The notes under the pieces were generated by a model. That model did no database searches. It worked only from the letters and a program-made list of their open reading frames with translations, and was not told the DNA's origin. From Nonomuraea maritima (GTDB lineage Bacteria > Actinomycetota > Actinomycetes > Streptosporangiales > Streptosporangiaceae): a stretch of DNA of 64,000 nt. The position numbers were made by a program, and so were the translations under genes. This document shows positions 10,471 to 18,557 of the stretch, one piece after another. Location: positions 98,989-162,988 of the forward strand of contig NZ_FNFB01000016.1 in the NCBI RefSeq assembly GCF_900100395.1, read 5' to 3'. Positions within the stretch are counted from its first letter, which is position 1, and each line of letters opens with the position of its first letter.

Positions 10471-11409
10471 GTGACTGAGACCAAGGGTTCGACCCCGGGG
10501 ACCCCCGACAACCCCTGGGGCGACACCAAGACCAACGCGCCTTCCAACGGCGTCAACCTGGGCCCGACGCGGCGACCCCGACCGGTGTTCCCCGAACCGG
10601 TGCCCCCCGCGGTGCACGGTCCGGCGCGCGTGGTCGCGATGGTCAACCAGAAGGGTGGCGTCGGCAAGACCACGACCACCATCAACCTGGGGGCCGCACT
10701 CGTCGAGTACGGCCTCAAAGTGCTGCTGGTCGACTTCGACCCGCAGGGGGCGCTCTCCGTCGGCCTGGGCATCAACCCGCTCCAGCTCGACCTGACCGTC
10801 TACAACCTGCTCATGGAGCGCAGCGTCACCGCTGAGGACGTCCTGCTGGAGACCGGCGTCGAGGGCCTCGACCTGCTGCCCAGCAACATCGACCTGTCGG
10901 CGGCCGAGGTCCAGCTCGTCACCGAGGTCGCCCGCGAGCAGGTGCTGGGCCGCGTGATCAAGCCGCTGCTCCCGCACTACGACGTGTGCCTCATCGACTG
11001 CCAGCCGTCGCTCGGCCTCCTCACGATCAATGCGCTGACCTGCGCGCACGGCGTGATGGTGCCACTCGAGTGCGAGTTCTTCGCCCTGCGCGGCGTGGCC
11101 CTGCTGATGGACACGATCTCCAAGGTCCAGGAGCGCCTCAACGAGGACCTCGAGCTCGAGGGCCTGCTCGCCACCATGTACGACGCCCGCACCCTGCACG
11201 GCCGCGAGGTGCTGGCCCGGGTCGTGGAGGCGTTCGGCGACAAGGTGTTCCACACGGTGATCAACCGCACGGTGCGCTTCCCCGACGCGACGGTGGCCGG
11301 TGAGCCGATCACCACCTTCGACCCGTCGTCGCTCGGCGCGAACGCCTACCGTGAGCTGGCCCGCGAAGTGCTGTCGCGCTGGCCGGCACCTGCCACAATG
11401 GCGAGGTGA
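10471..11409 (+). CDS. ParA/Soj-family chromosome partitioning ATPase
   Basis: A 312-aa deviant-Walker ATPase. After a Pro-rich N-terminal tail of about 50 residues comes MVNQKGGVGKTTTTINLG (deviant Walker A with the signature Lys), then LLVDFDPQGAL and a Walker B-like CLIDCQPSLG. Such proteins dimerise on ATP and move cargo over the nucleoid. There is no parB next to it; instead scpA/scpB follow directly. This matches the second, Scp-linked parA homologue of actinobacteria rather than the origin-proximal parAB. Start GTG 10471. The stop overlaps the scpA GTG by 4 nt. Confidence 0.92.
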   Translation: MTETKGSTPGTPDNPWGDTKTNAPSNGVNLGPTRRPRPVFPEPVPPAVHGPARVVAMVNQKGGVGKTTTTINLGAALVEYGLKVLLVDFDPQGALSVGLGINPLQLDLTVYNLLMERSVTAEDVLLETGVEGLDLLPSNIDLSAAEVQLVTEVAREQVLGRVIKPLLPHYDVCLIDCQPSLGLLTINALTCAHGVMVPLECEFFALRGVALLMDTISKVQERLNEDLELEGLLATMYDARTLHGREVLARVVEAFGDKVFHTVINRTVRFPDATVAGEPITTFDPSSLGANAYRELAREVLSRWPAPATMAR

Positions 11410-12224
11410 CGGCAGAGCAGACCGAACCCCAGGGCTTCCAGGTCCACCTGGACGTCTTCGAGGGTCCGTTCGACCTGCTGCTCGGGCTCATCGCCAAGCA
11501 CAAGCTCGACATCACCGAGGTCTCGCTCTCCAAGGTCACCGACGAGTTCATCGCCTACATCCGCTCCCGCGGGCCCGAGTGGGACCTCGACCAGACCAGC
11601 CACTTCCTGCTGGTGGCCGCGACCCTGCTCGACCTGAAGGCGGCCCGGCTGCTGCCGTCCGGCGAGGTCGAGGACGAAGAGGACCTCGCGCTGCTGGAGG
11701 CCCGCGACCTGTTGTTCGCGCGGCTGCTGCAGTACAAGGCGTACAAAGAGGTGGCCAAGGTCTTCGCCGGGCGGATGGCGGAGGGGGCGCTGCGCTTCCC
11801 CCGCACCGCGCCGATGGAGGAGCAGTTCGCCAACCTGCTGCCGGAGCTGATCCTCGGCATCGGGCCCGAGCAGCTCGCCCGCATCGCGGCGAAGGCGTTC
11901 ACCCCGAAGCTGCCGCCCACGGTCAGCGTCGGGCACATCTACCAGCCCATGGCGAGCGTCAAGGAGCAGGCGGCCATCCTGGTCTCGCGCCTGCGCCGGT
12001 TGCGCCGGGCCACTTTCCGCACGCTGGTGGCCGACTGCGAGGGCACCTACGAGGTCATCGCGCGGTTCCTGGCGGCGCTTGAGTTGTTCCGTGAGTCGGC
12101 GGTCTCGTTCGAGCAGGTCGAGCCGCTGGGCGACCTGCACCTGACCTGGACCGGTTCTGACGACGGCGATGTCGCGGTGGGCGACGACTACGAGGAATCC
12201 GCGGAGAAACCATCACATGACTGA
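11406..12224 (+). CDS. scpA: Segregation and condensation protein A
   Basis: A 272-aa kleisin subunit of the SMC–ScpAB condensin. The N-terminal segment FQVHLDVFEGPFDLLLGLI is the ScpA signature that contacts the SMC neck. The C-terminal winged helix (PTVSVGHIYQPMASVKEQA … EGTYEVIARFLAALELF) binds the SMC head. Start GTG 11406 overlaps the parA stop. The gene ends overlapping scpB, as is standard for this operon. Confidence 0.95.
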   Translation: MTAEQTEPQGFQVHLDVFEGPFDLLLGLIAKHKLDITEVSLSKVTDEFIAYIRSRGPEWDLDQTSHFLLVAATLLDLKAARLLPSGEVEDEEDLALLEARDLLFARLLQYKAYKEVAKVFAGRMAEGALRFPRTAPMEEQFANLLPELILGIGPEQLARIAAKAFTPKLPPTVSVGHIYQPMASVKEQAAILVSRLRRLRRATFRTLVADCEGTYEVIARFLAALELFRESAVSFEQVEPLGDLHLTWTGSDDGDVAVGDDYEESAEKPSHD

Positions 12225-13131
12225 CGACAACCCCCTGCCCAACCCGCGCAAGTCCCCGGATTCCGAGCCGTCCCTGCCCGCCTGGATGACCCTTCCCGGC
12301 TCCCTCGTCCAGCCGACTCCTCCCGACGGGGAGGACGACCCCGCGCAGCAGCCTCCCGCCGTCGAGGACGAGCACGCGCCGGTGCCCGCGACCGGCGCCT
12401 CCGACCTCGAGGCCGACTGGGCCGCGCCGGTCGCCGACCTGGATCCTGACGGCCCCTCCGCCGACGCCGAGCAGGCCGCTTCCGTGGAGCCTGGCGGCGT
12501 CGTGACCACGGTCATGGCCACTGTCACGGCTACCGAGGACGCGGGTGAGGCCGTGGACGACCCGGCCGATGACGCGGTCGGTGGGGAGGCGCCGACGTTG
12601 CGGGCGGCGTTGGAGGCTATCCTGCTGGTCGTCGACGAGCCTGTCGCCGAGGTGACCCTCGCCCAGGTGCTGGAACGGCCCACAGGAGAGGTCGCGGCCG
12701 CGCTGCGCGGCATGTCGGCGGAATACACCGCCTCCGGGCGGGGTTTCGATGTGAGAGAAGTGGCGGGCGGCTGGCGTTTCTACACGCGTGCCGACTGCGC
12801 GCCAATGGTCGAGCGGTTCGTACGCGACGGCCAGCAGACGCGGCTCACCCAGGCCGCGCTGGAGACTCTCGCGGTCGTGGCCTACCGGCAACCGGTGAGC
12901 CGTGCCCGCGTCGCCGCCATCCGCGGCGTCAACAGCGACGGCGTCATGCGCACGCTCGTCGCGAGGGGGCTGGTCGAGGAGGCCGGCTCCGACCCGGAGA
13001 GCCAGGCAGTGCTCTACCGGACAAGCTCATACTTCCTTGAACGTCTGGGACTGCGGGACCTGAGCGAGCTCCCCGAGCTCGCGCCCTTCCTCCCCGACGA
13101 CGTGGAGAACCTTGAGGAGACAACAAAGTGA
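12217..13131 (+). CDS. scpB: Segregation and condensation protein B
   Basis: A 304-aa ScpB with two winged-helix domains in residues about 125–290 (TLRAALEAILLVVDEPVAEV … LTQAALETLAVVAYRQPVSR … RGLVEEAGSDPESQAVLYRT). The first 120 residues are an acidic, Pro/Ala-rich extension that most ScpB proteins lack. Start set at ATG 12217 (MTDDNPLPNP), which overlaps the scpA end by 8 nt; an in-frame ATG further upstream at 12169 would add 16 residues with no family support. The product forms condensin with ScpA and SMC. Confidence 0.95.
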   Translation: MTDDNPLPNPRKSPDSEPSLPAWMTLPGSLVQPTPPDGEDDPAQQPPAVEDEHAPVPATGASDLEADWAAPVADLDPDGPSADAEQAASVEPGGVVTTVMATVTATEDAGEAVDDPADDAVGGEAPTLRAALEAILLVVDEPVAEVTLAQVLERPTGEVAAALRGMSAEYTASGRGFDVREVAGGWRFYTRADCAPMVERFVRDGQQTRLTQAALETLAVVAYRQPVSRARVAAIRGVNSDGVMRTLVARGLVEEAGSDPESQAVLYRTSSYFLERLGLRDLSELPELAPFLPDDVENLEETTK

Positions 13132-15023
13132 TCAACAGGCGCAGCACCCCGTCCGGTGATGGACGCGGTCGTGGACGCACCGGCGGCTCGGGCCGTGACG
13201 GGCGTCCCGCCTTCCGTTCCGGCGACGCCCGTGACGGCCGCGGCGGTTTCCGCGGCGACGAGGGCGGCCGCCGTGGCGGCTACCGTGACAACGGCTCCCG
13301 CGACGACTCGCGGGGCAACGACTACCGAGGCAACGACTACCGGGGCGGCGACTCCCGCGGCGAGCGCACGGGTTCCCGCGAGGGCGGCTTCCGCGGCGGC
13401 GCCGGGCGTGGCGACTCCCGCCGCGACGACTCCCGCCGCGACGACTCCCGCCGTGACGACTTCCGCCCCAGGACCGGCGACGGCCGCGACGCCCTGCGCG
13501 CCGGGCGGGGCGGCTCCAGGTTCGGCGGTGGCGACGGCGACCGCCGTGACGCGCGCGACGACCGCTTCTCGCGCGGCGACAGGGGAGGCTTCTCCTCGGG
13601 CGACCGTGGCGGTCGCCCCGAGCGCACCGGTCGCGGCTACCACGACAATTCGTACACCCGCGACGACCGCGGCGGCCGTCCGGGCCGTGGTGACGAGCGT
13701 CCGTACGCCCGCGACGCCCGCGACGACCGTGGCGGTCGTCCGGGTCGTGGTGACGACCGTTACGCCCGTGACAGCCGTCCGGGCCGTGGTGACGAGCGTC
13801 CGTACGCCCGCGACGACCGTGGAGGCCGTCCGGGTCGTGGTGACGACCGTTACTCCCGTGACAGCCGTCCGAGTCGTGGTGACGACCGCTTCTCCCGTGA
13901 CGACCGCCGGTTCGGCGGTGGACGTGATGAGCGTCCGAACCGGGACGACCGCTACGGTCGTGACAGCCGTACCGACCGTTATGCGGGCGGCGACCGCTCC
14001 GAGCGGGGCCGTGGCGACGAGCGGCCCGGCTTCAAGGCCGGACGCGGCGGACGGCGGGACGACGCCGCCCCCGCCACCACCCGCGCCCGGTACGGCAGGC
14101 GCGACGGCGACGGGCGCCCCGCGCGCACGCCCCGCCGCGACGACGTGCAGACCCTCGGGGGCAACAGGCGGCAGAGCCCCGAGCGGCCGGCCGTCAGCAG
14201 CCCGCAGCACGCCCGCGTGAAGGCCGCCCGCCAGCCCATCCGCGACCGCGACCTGTTCCCCGAGGGCTACACCGACGAGCGCGACACCACCGAGGTCCCC
14301 AACGGCGTCCGGCTGCAGAAGGTGCTCGCCCAGGCGGGCGTCGCCAGCCGCAGGGCGTGCGAGGAGATGATCGGCGAGGGCCGCGTCACCGTCGACGGCC
14401 AGGTGGTACGCCGCTTCGGGGCGAAGGTCGACCCGGCCAAGCAGATCATCCACGTGGACGGCAAGCGCATCCCGACCGCGCCCGACCTGGTGTACTACGC
14501 GCTGAACAAGCCCATCGGCGTCGTCTCCACCATGGAGGACCCGCAGGGCCGTCCGTGCCTGGCCGACTACGTCCAGGAGCTGGCGCCGCGGCTGTTCCAC
14601 GTCGGGCGGCTCGACACCGAGACCGAGGGCCTGCTGCTGCTCACCAACGACGGCGAGCTGGCCAACCGGCTGACCCACCCCAGCTACGGCGTGCAGAAGA
14701 AGTACTGGGCCAAGGTGCCGGGGCCGATCCCGCGCGACCTCGGACGCCGCCTCAAGCAGGGCATCGAGCTGGAGGACGGCCTCGCCAGGGCCGACAGCTT
14801 CGCGATCGTTCAGGAGCACGGCCAGCAGGCGCTGGTCGAGGTCGTCCTGCACGAGGGCCGCAAGCACGTCGTCAGGCGGATGCTGGAGGAGGCAGGTCAC
14901 CGGGTGATCGACCTGGCCAGGATCGAGTTCGGGCCGGTGAAGCTGGGCCGGACGAAGCCGGGCACCATCAGGTCGCTCAGCCTGAAGGAGGTCGGCGACC
15001 TGTACGCCGCGGTGAAGCTGTAA
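13128..15023 (+). CDS. rluB: 23S rRNA pseudouridine synthase RluB/RsuA family with very long Arg/Gly/Asp-rich N-terminus
   Basis: A 631-aa protein. Residues about 391–450 are an S4 RNA-binding domain (VRLQKVLAQAGVASRRACEE), and about 465–625 the RsuA/RluB catalytic domain with the active-site Asp in GRLDTETEGLLLLTND near residue 495. It isomerises a uridine in 23S rRNA to pseudouridine. The first about 370 residues are intrinsically disordered repeats of the type DDRGGRPGRGDxRY, far beyond the roughly 250-aa length of most relatives, and they resemble RGG RNA-binding or condensate-forming tails. Start GTG 13128 overlaps scpB (GTGA), the conserved scpA-scpB-rluB order. Confidence 0.92.
   Translation: MINRRSTPSGDGRGRGRTGGSGRDGRPAFRSGDARDGRGGFRGDEGGRRGGYRDNGSRDDSRGNDYRGNDYRGGDSRGERTGSREGGFRGGAGRGDSRRDDSRRDDSRRDDFRPRTGDGRDALRAGRGGSRFGGGDGDRRDARDDRFSRGDRGGFSSGDRGGRPERTGRGYHDNSYTRDDRGGRPGRGDERPYARDARDDRGGRPGRGDDRYARDSRPGRGDERPYARDDRGGRPGRGDDRYSRDSRPSRGDDRFSRDDRRFGGGRDERPNRDDRYGRDSRTDRYAGGDRSERGRGDERPGFKAGRGGRRDDAAPATTRARYGRRDGDGRPARTPRRDDVQTLGGNRRQSPERPAVSSPQHARVKAARQPIRDRDLFPEGYTDERDTTEVPNGVRLQKVLAQAGVASRRACEEMIGEGRVTVDGQVVRRFGAKVDPAKQIIHVDGKRIPTAPDLVYYALNKPIGVVSTMEDPQGRPCLADYVQELAPRLFHVGRLDTETEGLLLLTNDGELANRLTHPSYGVQKKYWAKVPGPIPRDLGRRLKQGIELEDGLARADSFAIVQEHGQQALVEVVLHEGRKHVVRRMLEEAGHRVIDLARIEFGPVKLGRTKPGTIRSLSLKEVGDLYAAVKL
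13640..13980 (+). repeat. Imperfect tandem repeats encoding RGG/DDR-rich region of RluB
   Basis: Units of about 60 bp containing GACGACCGTGG, CGTCCGGGTCGTGGTGACGA and CGTGACAGCCGTCCG recur at least four times in frame. They code for the disordered N-terminal extension of the pseudouridine synthase. Confidence 0.75.
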
Positions 15024-15038
15024 TCTGACCGGACGCAG

Positions 15039-15066
15039 GAGCCCGCGTGAGTCTTCGCGCGGGCTC
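15039..15066. terminator. Hairpin between rluB and aroH
   Basis: GAGCCCGCG (15039–15047) and CGCGGGCTC (15058–15066) form a 9-bp stem with a 10-nt loop just after the rluB stop, followed by GGCTTT. It probably ends or weakens the rluB transcript before aroH. Confidence 0.5.
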
Positions 15067-15093
15067 TCCGGCTTTCAGGGGGGACGGTTCCAC

Positions 15094-15453
15094 ATGGTGC
15101 GGGCGATCCGCGGGGCGATCCAGGTGGACGCCGACGACCGTGAGTCGATCATCGCCGGGACGACCGAGCTGGTCAACGCGATCATGAAGCGCAACGACCT
15201 CACCACCGACGACGTCATCAGCGTGCTGTTCACCGCCACTCCCGACCTGACGGCGGAGTTCCCGGCGCTGGCGGCCCGCAAGCTGGGTTTCCACGACGTG
15301 CCGCTGATCTGCTGCACCGAGATCGACGTGCCGGGCGCCCTGCCCCGCGTCGTACGGCTGATGGCGCACATCGAGACCGATCGGCCGCGTACGGAGATCA
15401 ACCACGTCTATCTGCGTGGTGCGGTGGCGCTTCGGCAGGACATAGCGCAGTAA
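15094..15453 (+). CDS. aroH: Chorismate mutase, AroH class
   Basis: A 119-aa monofunctional chorismate mutase of the trimeric Bacillus AroH fold. The family signatures are MVRAIRGAIQVDADD, the FTATPDLTAEFPA segment, PLICCTEIDVPGALPRVVR and the C-terminal VYLRGAVALR with its substrate-binding Arg. It converts chorismate to prephenate, the substrate of the tyrA product encoded next. The length is full for the family. The ATG at 15094 follows a GGGGGGA ribosome site at suitable spacing. Confidence 0.95.
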   Translation: MVRAIRGAIQVDADDRESIIAGTTELVNAIMKRNDLTTDDVISVLFTATPDLTAEFPALAARKLGFHDVPLICCTEIDVPGALPRVVRLMAHIETDRPRTEINHVYLRGAVALRQDIAQ

Positions 15454-15567
15454 GCTGCACAAAGGGTACAAAACGCGCACTGAGCTGCGTCGGGAGACCG
15501 CGGCGGTCCCGTGTCGTGAGAGAATCCGAGCCCCGTCAATCGAACAGCCCGACCCTCAGGAACCGAG

Positions 15568-16668
15568 ATGGATCTACGTACCGTGCTCGTCGTGGGCACC
15601 GGCCTCATCGGCACCTCCACGGCGTTGGCGCTGCGCAAGCGAGGGGTGCGGGTGCTGCTCGCCGACCGCGATCCCGGAGCCGTACGGCTGGCCAGGGAGC
15701 TGGGGGCGGGCGAGGAGTGGTTCCCCGAGGGCGAGCAGGCGGGCGAGCGGCCCGAGCGGGCCGACCTGGCGATCATCGCGGTGCCGCCGGCGCACGTCGC
15801 CACCGAGCTGCTCGCGCTGCAGCGGATCGGCGCAGCCCGCTTCTACACCGACGTCGCGAGCGTGAAGGCCGAGCCCATCCACCGGGCCGCGCAGCTCGGC
15901 TGTGACCTGACGTCCTACGTCGCCTCCCACCCGCTGGCCGGGCGTGAGAAGTCCGGGCCGGGGGCCGCGCGCGAAGACCTGTTCCTCGGCCGGCCGTGGG
16001 CGCTGTGCCCCACCGACGAGTCCGACCCGGAGGCCAGGGCGGCCGTCCTGCGGATGATCGAGCTGTGCGGGGCCAACCCGGTCGAGGTGACCGCGGTCGA
16101 CCACGACCGCGCCGTCGCCGTGGTCTCCCACGCGCCGCACGTCGCGGCCTCCGCCGTCGCCGCCCGCCTCGCCGACGCGACCGACGTGGCGCTCGGGCTG
16201 GCCGGTCAGGGCGTACGCGACGTCACGCGCATCGCGGGCAGCGACCCCGGCCTGTGGCTGGGCATCCTGCAGGGCAACGCCTCCCCGGTCGCCGAGGTCC
16301 TGGAGGCCGTGGCCAGCGACCTGGCCGACGCGGCGAACGCGCTGCGCGCCCTGGCCGAGGGCGACGGCACCGCCACCGACGAGATCACCCAGTTGCTCAA
16401 GCGCGGCGTCGCCGGTCACGACCGCATCCCCGGCAAGCACGGCGGCCCGGCGCCCGCGTACGCCGTGGTGCAGGTCTTCGTCGGCGACCGTCCCGGGCAG
16501 CTGGCCCGCCTGTTCCAGGTGTGCGACGAGGTCGGCGTCAACGTCGAGGACGTCCGGCTGGAGCACGCCCCCGGTCTGCCCTTGGGCATCGCCGAGGTGT
16601 CGGTCGAGCCCGACGCCGCCGTCACGCTCACGAAGGCGCTGCACGAGCGGGGCTGGCAGGTTCCCTGA
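15568..16668 (+). CDS. tyrA: Prephenate dehydrogenase
   Basis: A 366-aa protein. The N-terminal Rossmann fold has VVGTGLIGTSTALALRKRGV, and the dehydrogenase part carries ASHPLAGREKSG, the catalytic-His segment of TyrA. The all-helical dimerisation domain follows. The C-terminal about 75 residues (YAVVQVFVGDRPGQLARLFQVC) form an ACT domain, suggesting feedback by tyrosine. It oxidatively decarboxylates prephenate to 4-hydroxyphenylpyruvate in tyrosine synthesis. The neighbouring aroH supplies prephenate, so the two form a functional pair. ATG 15568 is preceded by a CAGGAA site. Confidence 0.94.
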   Translation: MDLRTVLVVGTGLIGTSTALALRKRGVRVLLADRDPGAVRLARELGAGEEWFPEGEQAGERPERADLAIIAVPPAHVATELLALQRIGAARFYTDVASVKAEPIHRAAQLGCDLTSYVASHPLAGREKSGPGAAREDLFLGRPWALCPTDESDPEARAAVLRMIELCGANPVEVTAVDHDRAVAVVSHAPHVAASAVAARLADATDVALGLAGQGVRDVTRIAGSDPGLWLGILQGNASPVAEVLEAVASDLADAANALRALAEGDGTATDEITQLLKRGVAGHDRIPGKHGGPAPAYAVVQVFVGDRPGQLARLFQVCDEVGVNVEDVRLEHAPGLPLGIAEVSVEPDAAVTLTKALHERGWQVP

Positions 16669-16681
16669 CGCTCGGGCACGA

Positions 16682-16712
16682 CGGCGGGCGGAGCCGGTGG
16701 CCCCGCCCGCCG
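16682..16712. terminator. Bidirectional hairpin between tyrA and glycosyltransferase gene
   Basis: CGGCGGGCGG (16682–16691) pairs with CCGCCCGCCG (16703–16712), giving a 10-bp GC stem with an 11-nt loop in the short convergent gap. Actinobacterial terminators often lack a T tract, as here. Confidence 0.55.
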
Positions 16713-16725
16713 CGTTCCCGTGACG

Positions 16726-16920
16726 TCAGCGTTTCGTGACCGCTTCGCTGACGGCGTTCGGGCCGTCGTACTCGCGGTCGGGCATGGCCTCCAGGGCTTG
16801 GACGATGTCGTTGCTCGCGTTGTGGTCGCGGGCTGCCTGGACGAGGTCTTCCTTGCTCGCCGGGTAGTCGACGCCGCCGAGGTGTTTCTGCAGGTCTATG
16901 GGATTCGGTGCAGTGCTCAT
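16726..16920 (-). CDS. Possible separately translated DUF2795 small protein (internal start)
   Basis: The internal ATG at 16920 starts a 64-aa sequence that matches the size and layout of free-standing DUF2795 proteins. A purine-rich GAGGGAGG sequence lies immediately upstream, although its spacing to the ATG (1 nt) is shorter than ideal. It is in frame with the glycosyltransferase, so it could be a second product of the same gene. Function is unknown; homologues are small soluble proteins, often near stress genes. Confidence 0.4.
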   Translation of the reverse strand: MSTAPNPIDLQKHLGGVDYPASKEDLVQAARDHNASNDIVQALEAMPDREYDGPNAVSEAVTKR

Positions 16921-17814
16921 GCCTCCCTCGCTGCCCACGTCAGCAGGAGCGTAACGACCTGCGGGTTCGCGCCCGGCCCGCTCCAGGACGCGCCGGGCCC
17001 GTTCCACGGCGTCCGGAAGGACGCGGCGCCGCGCCAGCGCCCTGTGCAGCCGCGGCACGGCCGTGCGCAGGCCCTCCCAGCCCGCCGGGCCCTGACGCAG
17101 CGCGTCGAGCGCGCGGCGCGCCACGACCGGCCACGGGCGGCGCAGCACGGCCGTGAGCACGGCGTTGCGCGCGGCCAGCACCTGGCGGCCGCGCGGGTCC
17201 CGAGGGGGCGAGGGGTGGTGGTGGGCGACGACGTCGTCCACGTACGCCAGCCCCCAGCCGCCGGCGGCCAGGTCGACGGCGAGACGCTCCTCCTCGCCGA
17301 AAAAGAAGATCACGTCGTCGAAGCCGCCGGCCTCCAGGAACGCGTCCCTGCGCACCACCGCGCCGCACGCCAGGAACCCCAGCACGCCGGGCCCCGGCAG
17401 GCCGGGCCGCACGCCGAGCGGTGAGTCGCGCATCTGTGCCGAGACCGCGTCCAGTCGCTGCTCCGGGCCCACCAGGACGCGCGCGCCGAGCAGCGCCAGC
17501 CGGGGGTGGGCGTCGAGCAGGTCCGCGGCCCGGTCCAGCGCGCCATCGGCCCACCAGGAGTCGTCGTCGGCGAAGGCGACGTAGGGCGTCCGCGCCATCG
17601 AGACGCCGATGTTGCGGGCGGGCGCGCCCAGGTTCTCGCCCGCCTCCACGACCTCGATGCCGGGGAAGTGGCGGCGGACGAACGCGGGAGTGCCGTCCGT
17701 CGAGCCGTTGTCGACGAGGATCGCCGGGCGTGGGTGCCGGGGCAGGGTGCGGGCGAGCGTCCGCCGCCTGTCCCTGGTGGCGACCACGACGGTGACCCGG
17801 GGCTCATTTTTCAC
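16726..17814 (-). CDS. Family 2 glycosyltransferase fused in frame to a DUF2795 domain
   Basis: A 362-aa open frame. Residues 1–298 are a GT2 (GT-A) glycosyltransferase: VTVVVATRDRRRTL, then VDNGSTDGTP, the DXD-like FADDDSWW and GGFDDVIFFFGEEERLA near the acceptor site. The last 64 residues, beginning at an internal ATG (16920), are a complete DUF2795 protein (MSTAPNPIDLQKHLGGVDYP…), which in related bacteria is usually a stand-alone small protein. No stop separates the two parts. Either this is a true fusion or the small protein is also made separately from its own start. Donor and acceptor sugars are unknown. It is convergent with tyrA. Confidence 0.85.
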   Translation of the reverse strand: MKNEPRVTVVVATRDRRRTLARTLPRHPRPAILVDNGSTDGTPAFVRRHFPGIEVVEAGENLGAPARNIGVSMARTPYVAFADDDSWWADGALDRAADLLDAHPRLALLGARVLVGPEQRLDAVSAQMRDSPLGVRPGLPGPGVLGFLACGAVVRRDAFLEAGGFDDVIFFFGEEERLAVDLAAGGWGLAYVDDVVAHHHPSPPRDPRGRQVLAARNAVLTAVLRRPWPVVARRALDALRQGPAGWEGLRTAVPRLHRALARRRVLPDAVERARRVLERAGREPAGRYAPADVGSEGGMSTAPNPIDLQKHLGGVDYPASKEDLVQAARDHNASNDIVQALEAMPDREYDGPNAVSEAVTKR

Positions 17815-17930
17815 GGTCTGCCCCTTACCGCGCGGGGGCCCCTTAGTCCTCAGGTGTGCGTTGACGGCCTGCCGGGGACCGGTGTAGAAGAGTGGGTAAC
17901 AGTGTTTCCGGATAGAAACGGCGTTACCGC

Positions 17931-18557
17931 ATGAGTGTGTCCGCGTACCGGCAAGCCCGCCTCGAAGGGCAGGACGTCGTCAGGACGGCCGTCCTCGACG
18001 CCGCCAAGCGACTGCTCGTCGAGGACGGTCCCGCGGCGCTCACCGTGCGTTCCATCGCCGCCGCGGCGGGCTGCTCGACGAAGGTCATCTACACGCTCTT
18101 CGGCGGGAAGGAAGGGCTCGGCGAGGCCCTCTGGACGGAGGGGTTCGCCCGGTTCGAGCGGCGGCTGCGCGGCATTCCGCAGCACGACGACCCCCTCGTC
18201 GTGCTGCGCGCCGGGATCGAGGCCTACCGTGACTACGCGCTGGCCGAGCCCGAGTTCTACCGGGTCATGTTCATGGGGGCGCTGCCCGCGTACCGGCCGG
18301 GGCCGCAGGCGGCGCGGGCGGCCAAGCGGACGTTCGACATCCTGGTGGACGGGGTGCGGGCCGGTATGGAGGCGGGGGTCCTGCGAGGGCCCGGCGCCGG
18401 AGAGATCGCCGACGTGCTGTGGATGGGGATCCACGGCGCGGTAAGTCTGGAAATTTCCTGTTATTTCGAGGGCGACGTGGCCGCGCAGCGTTACCGGCTG
18501 CTCTGCTCGTCGCTGCTCGCGCCGTTCCTGACCACCGACGAGAGGACGACGTCATGA
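17931..18557 (+). CDS. TetR-family transcriptional regulator
   Basis: A 208-aa protein with a TetR N-terminal HTH (AALTVRSIAAAAGCSTKVIYTLFGGKEGLGEALW, residues about 35–70) and a helical ligand-binding domain whose C-terminal part resembles TetR_C_33-type regulators. The stop overlaps the ATG of the carotenoid oxygenase gene (ATGA), so it most likely controls itself and that gene. The inducer is unknown, perhaps a carotenoid or its cleavage product. ATG 17931 gives the expected short N-terminal tail. Confidence 0.92.
   Translation: MSVSAYRQARLEGQDVVRTAVLDAAKRLLVEDGPAALTVRSIAAAAGCSTKVIYTLFGGKEGLGEALWTEGFARFERRLRGIPQHDDPLVVLRAGIEAYRDYALAEPEFYRVMFMGALPAYRPGPQAARAAKRTFDILVDGVRAGMEAGVLRGPGAGEIADVLWMGIHGAVSLEISCYFEGDVAAQRYRLLCSSLLAPFLTTDERTTS

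Noticed and set aside
10471..11409. Plasmid-type parA implying a plasmid or origin
   Set aside because: No parB or parS-like repeats nearby; the parA–scpA–scpB order is chromosomal in actinobacteria.
13014..14900. 628-aa open frame antisense to the pseudouridine synthase
   Set aside because: Val/Ala/Thr-rich translation of the RGG-coding repeats; the plus-strand frame has S4 and catalytic motifs and couples to scpB.
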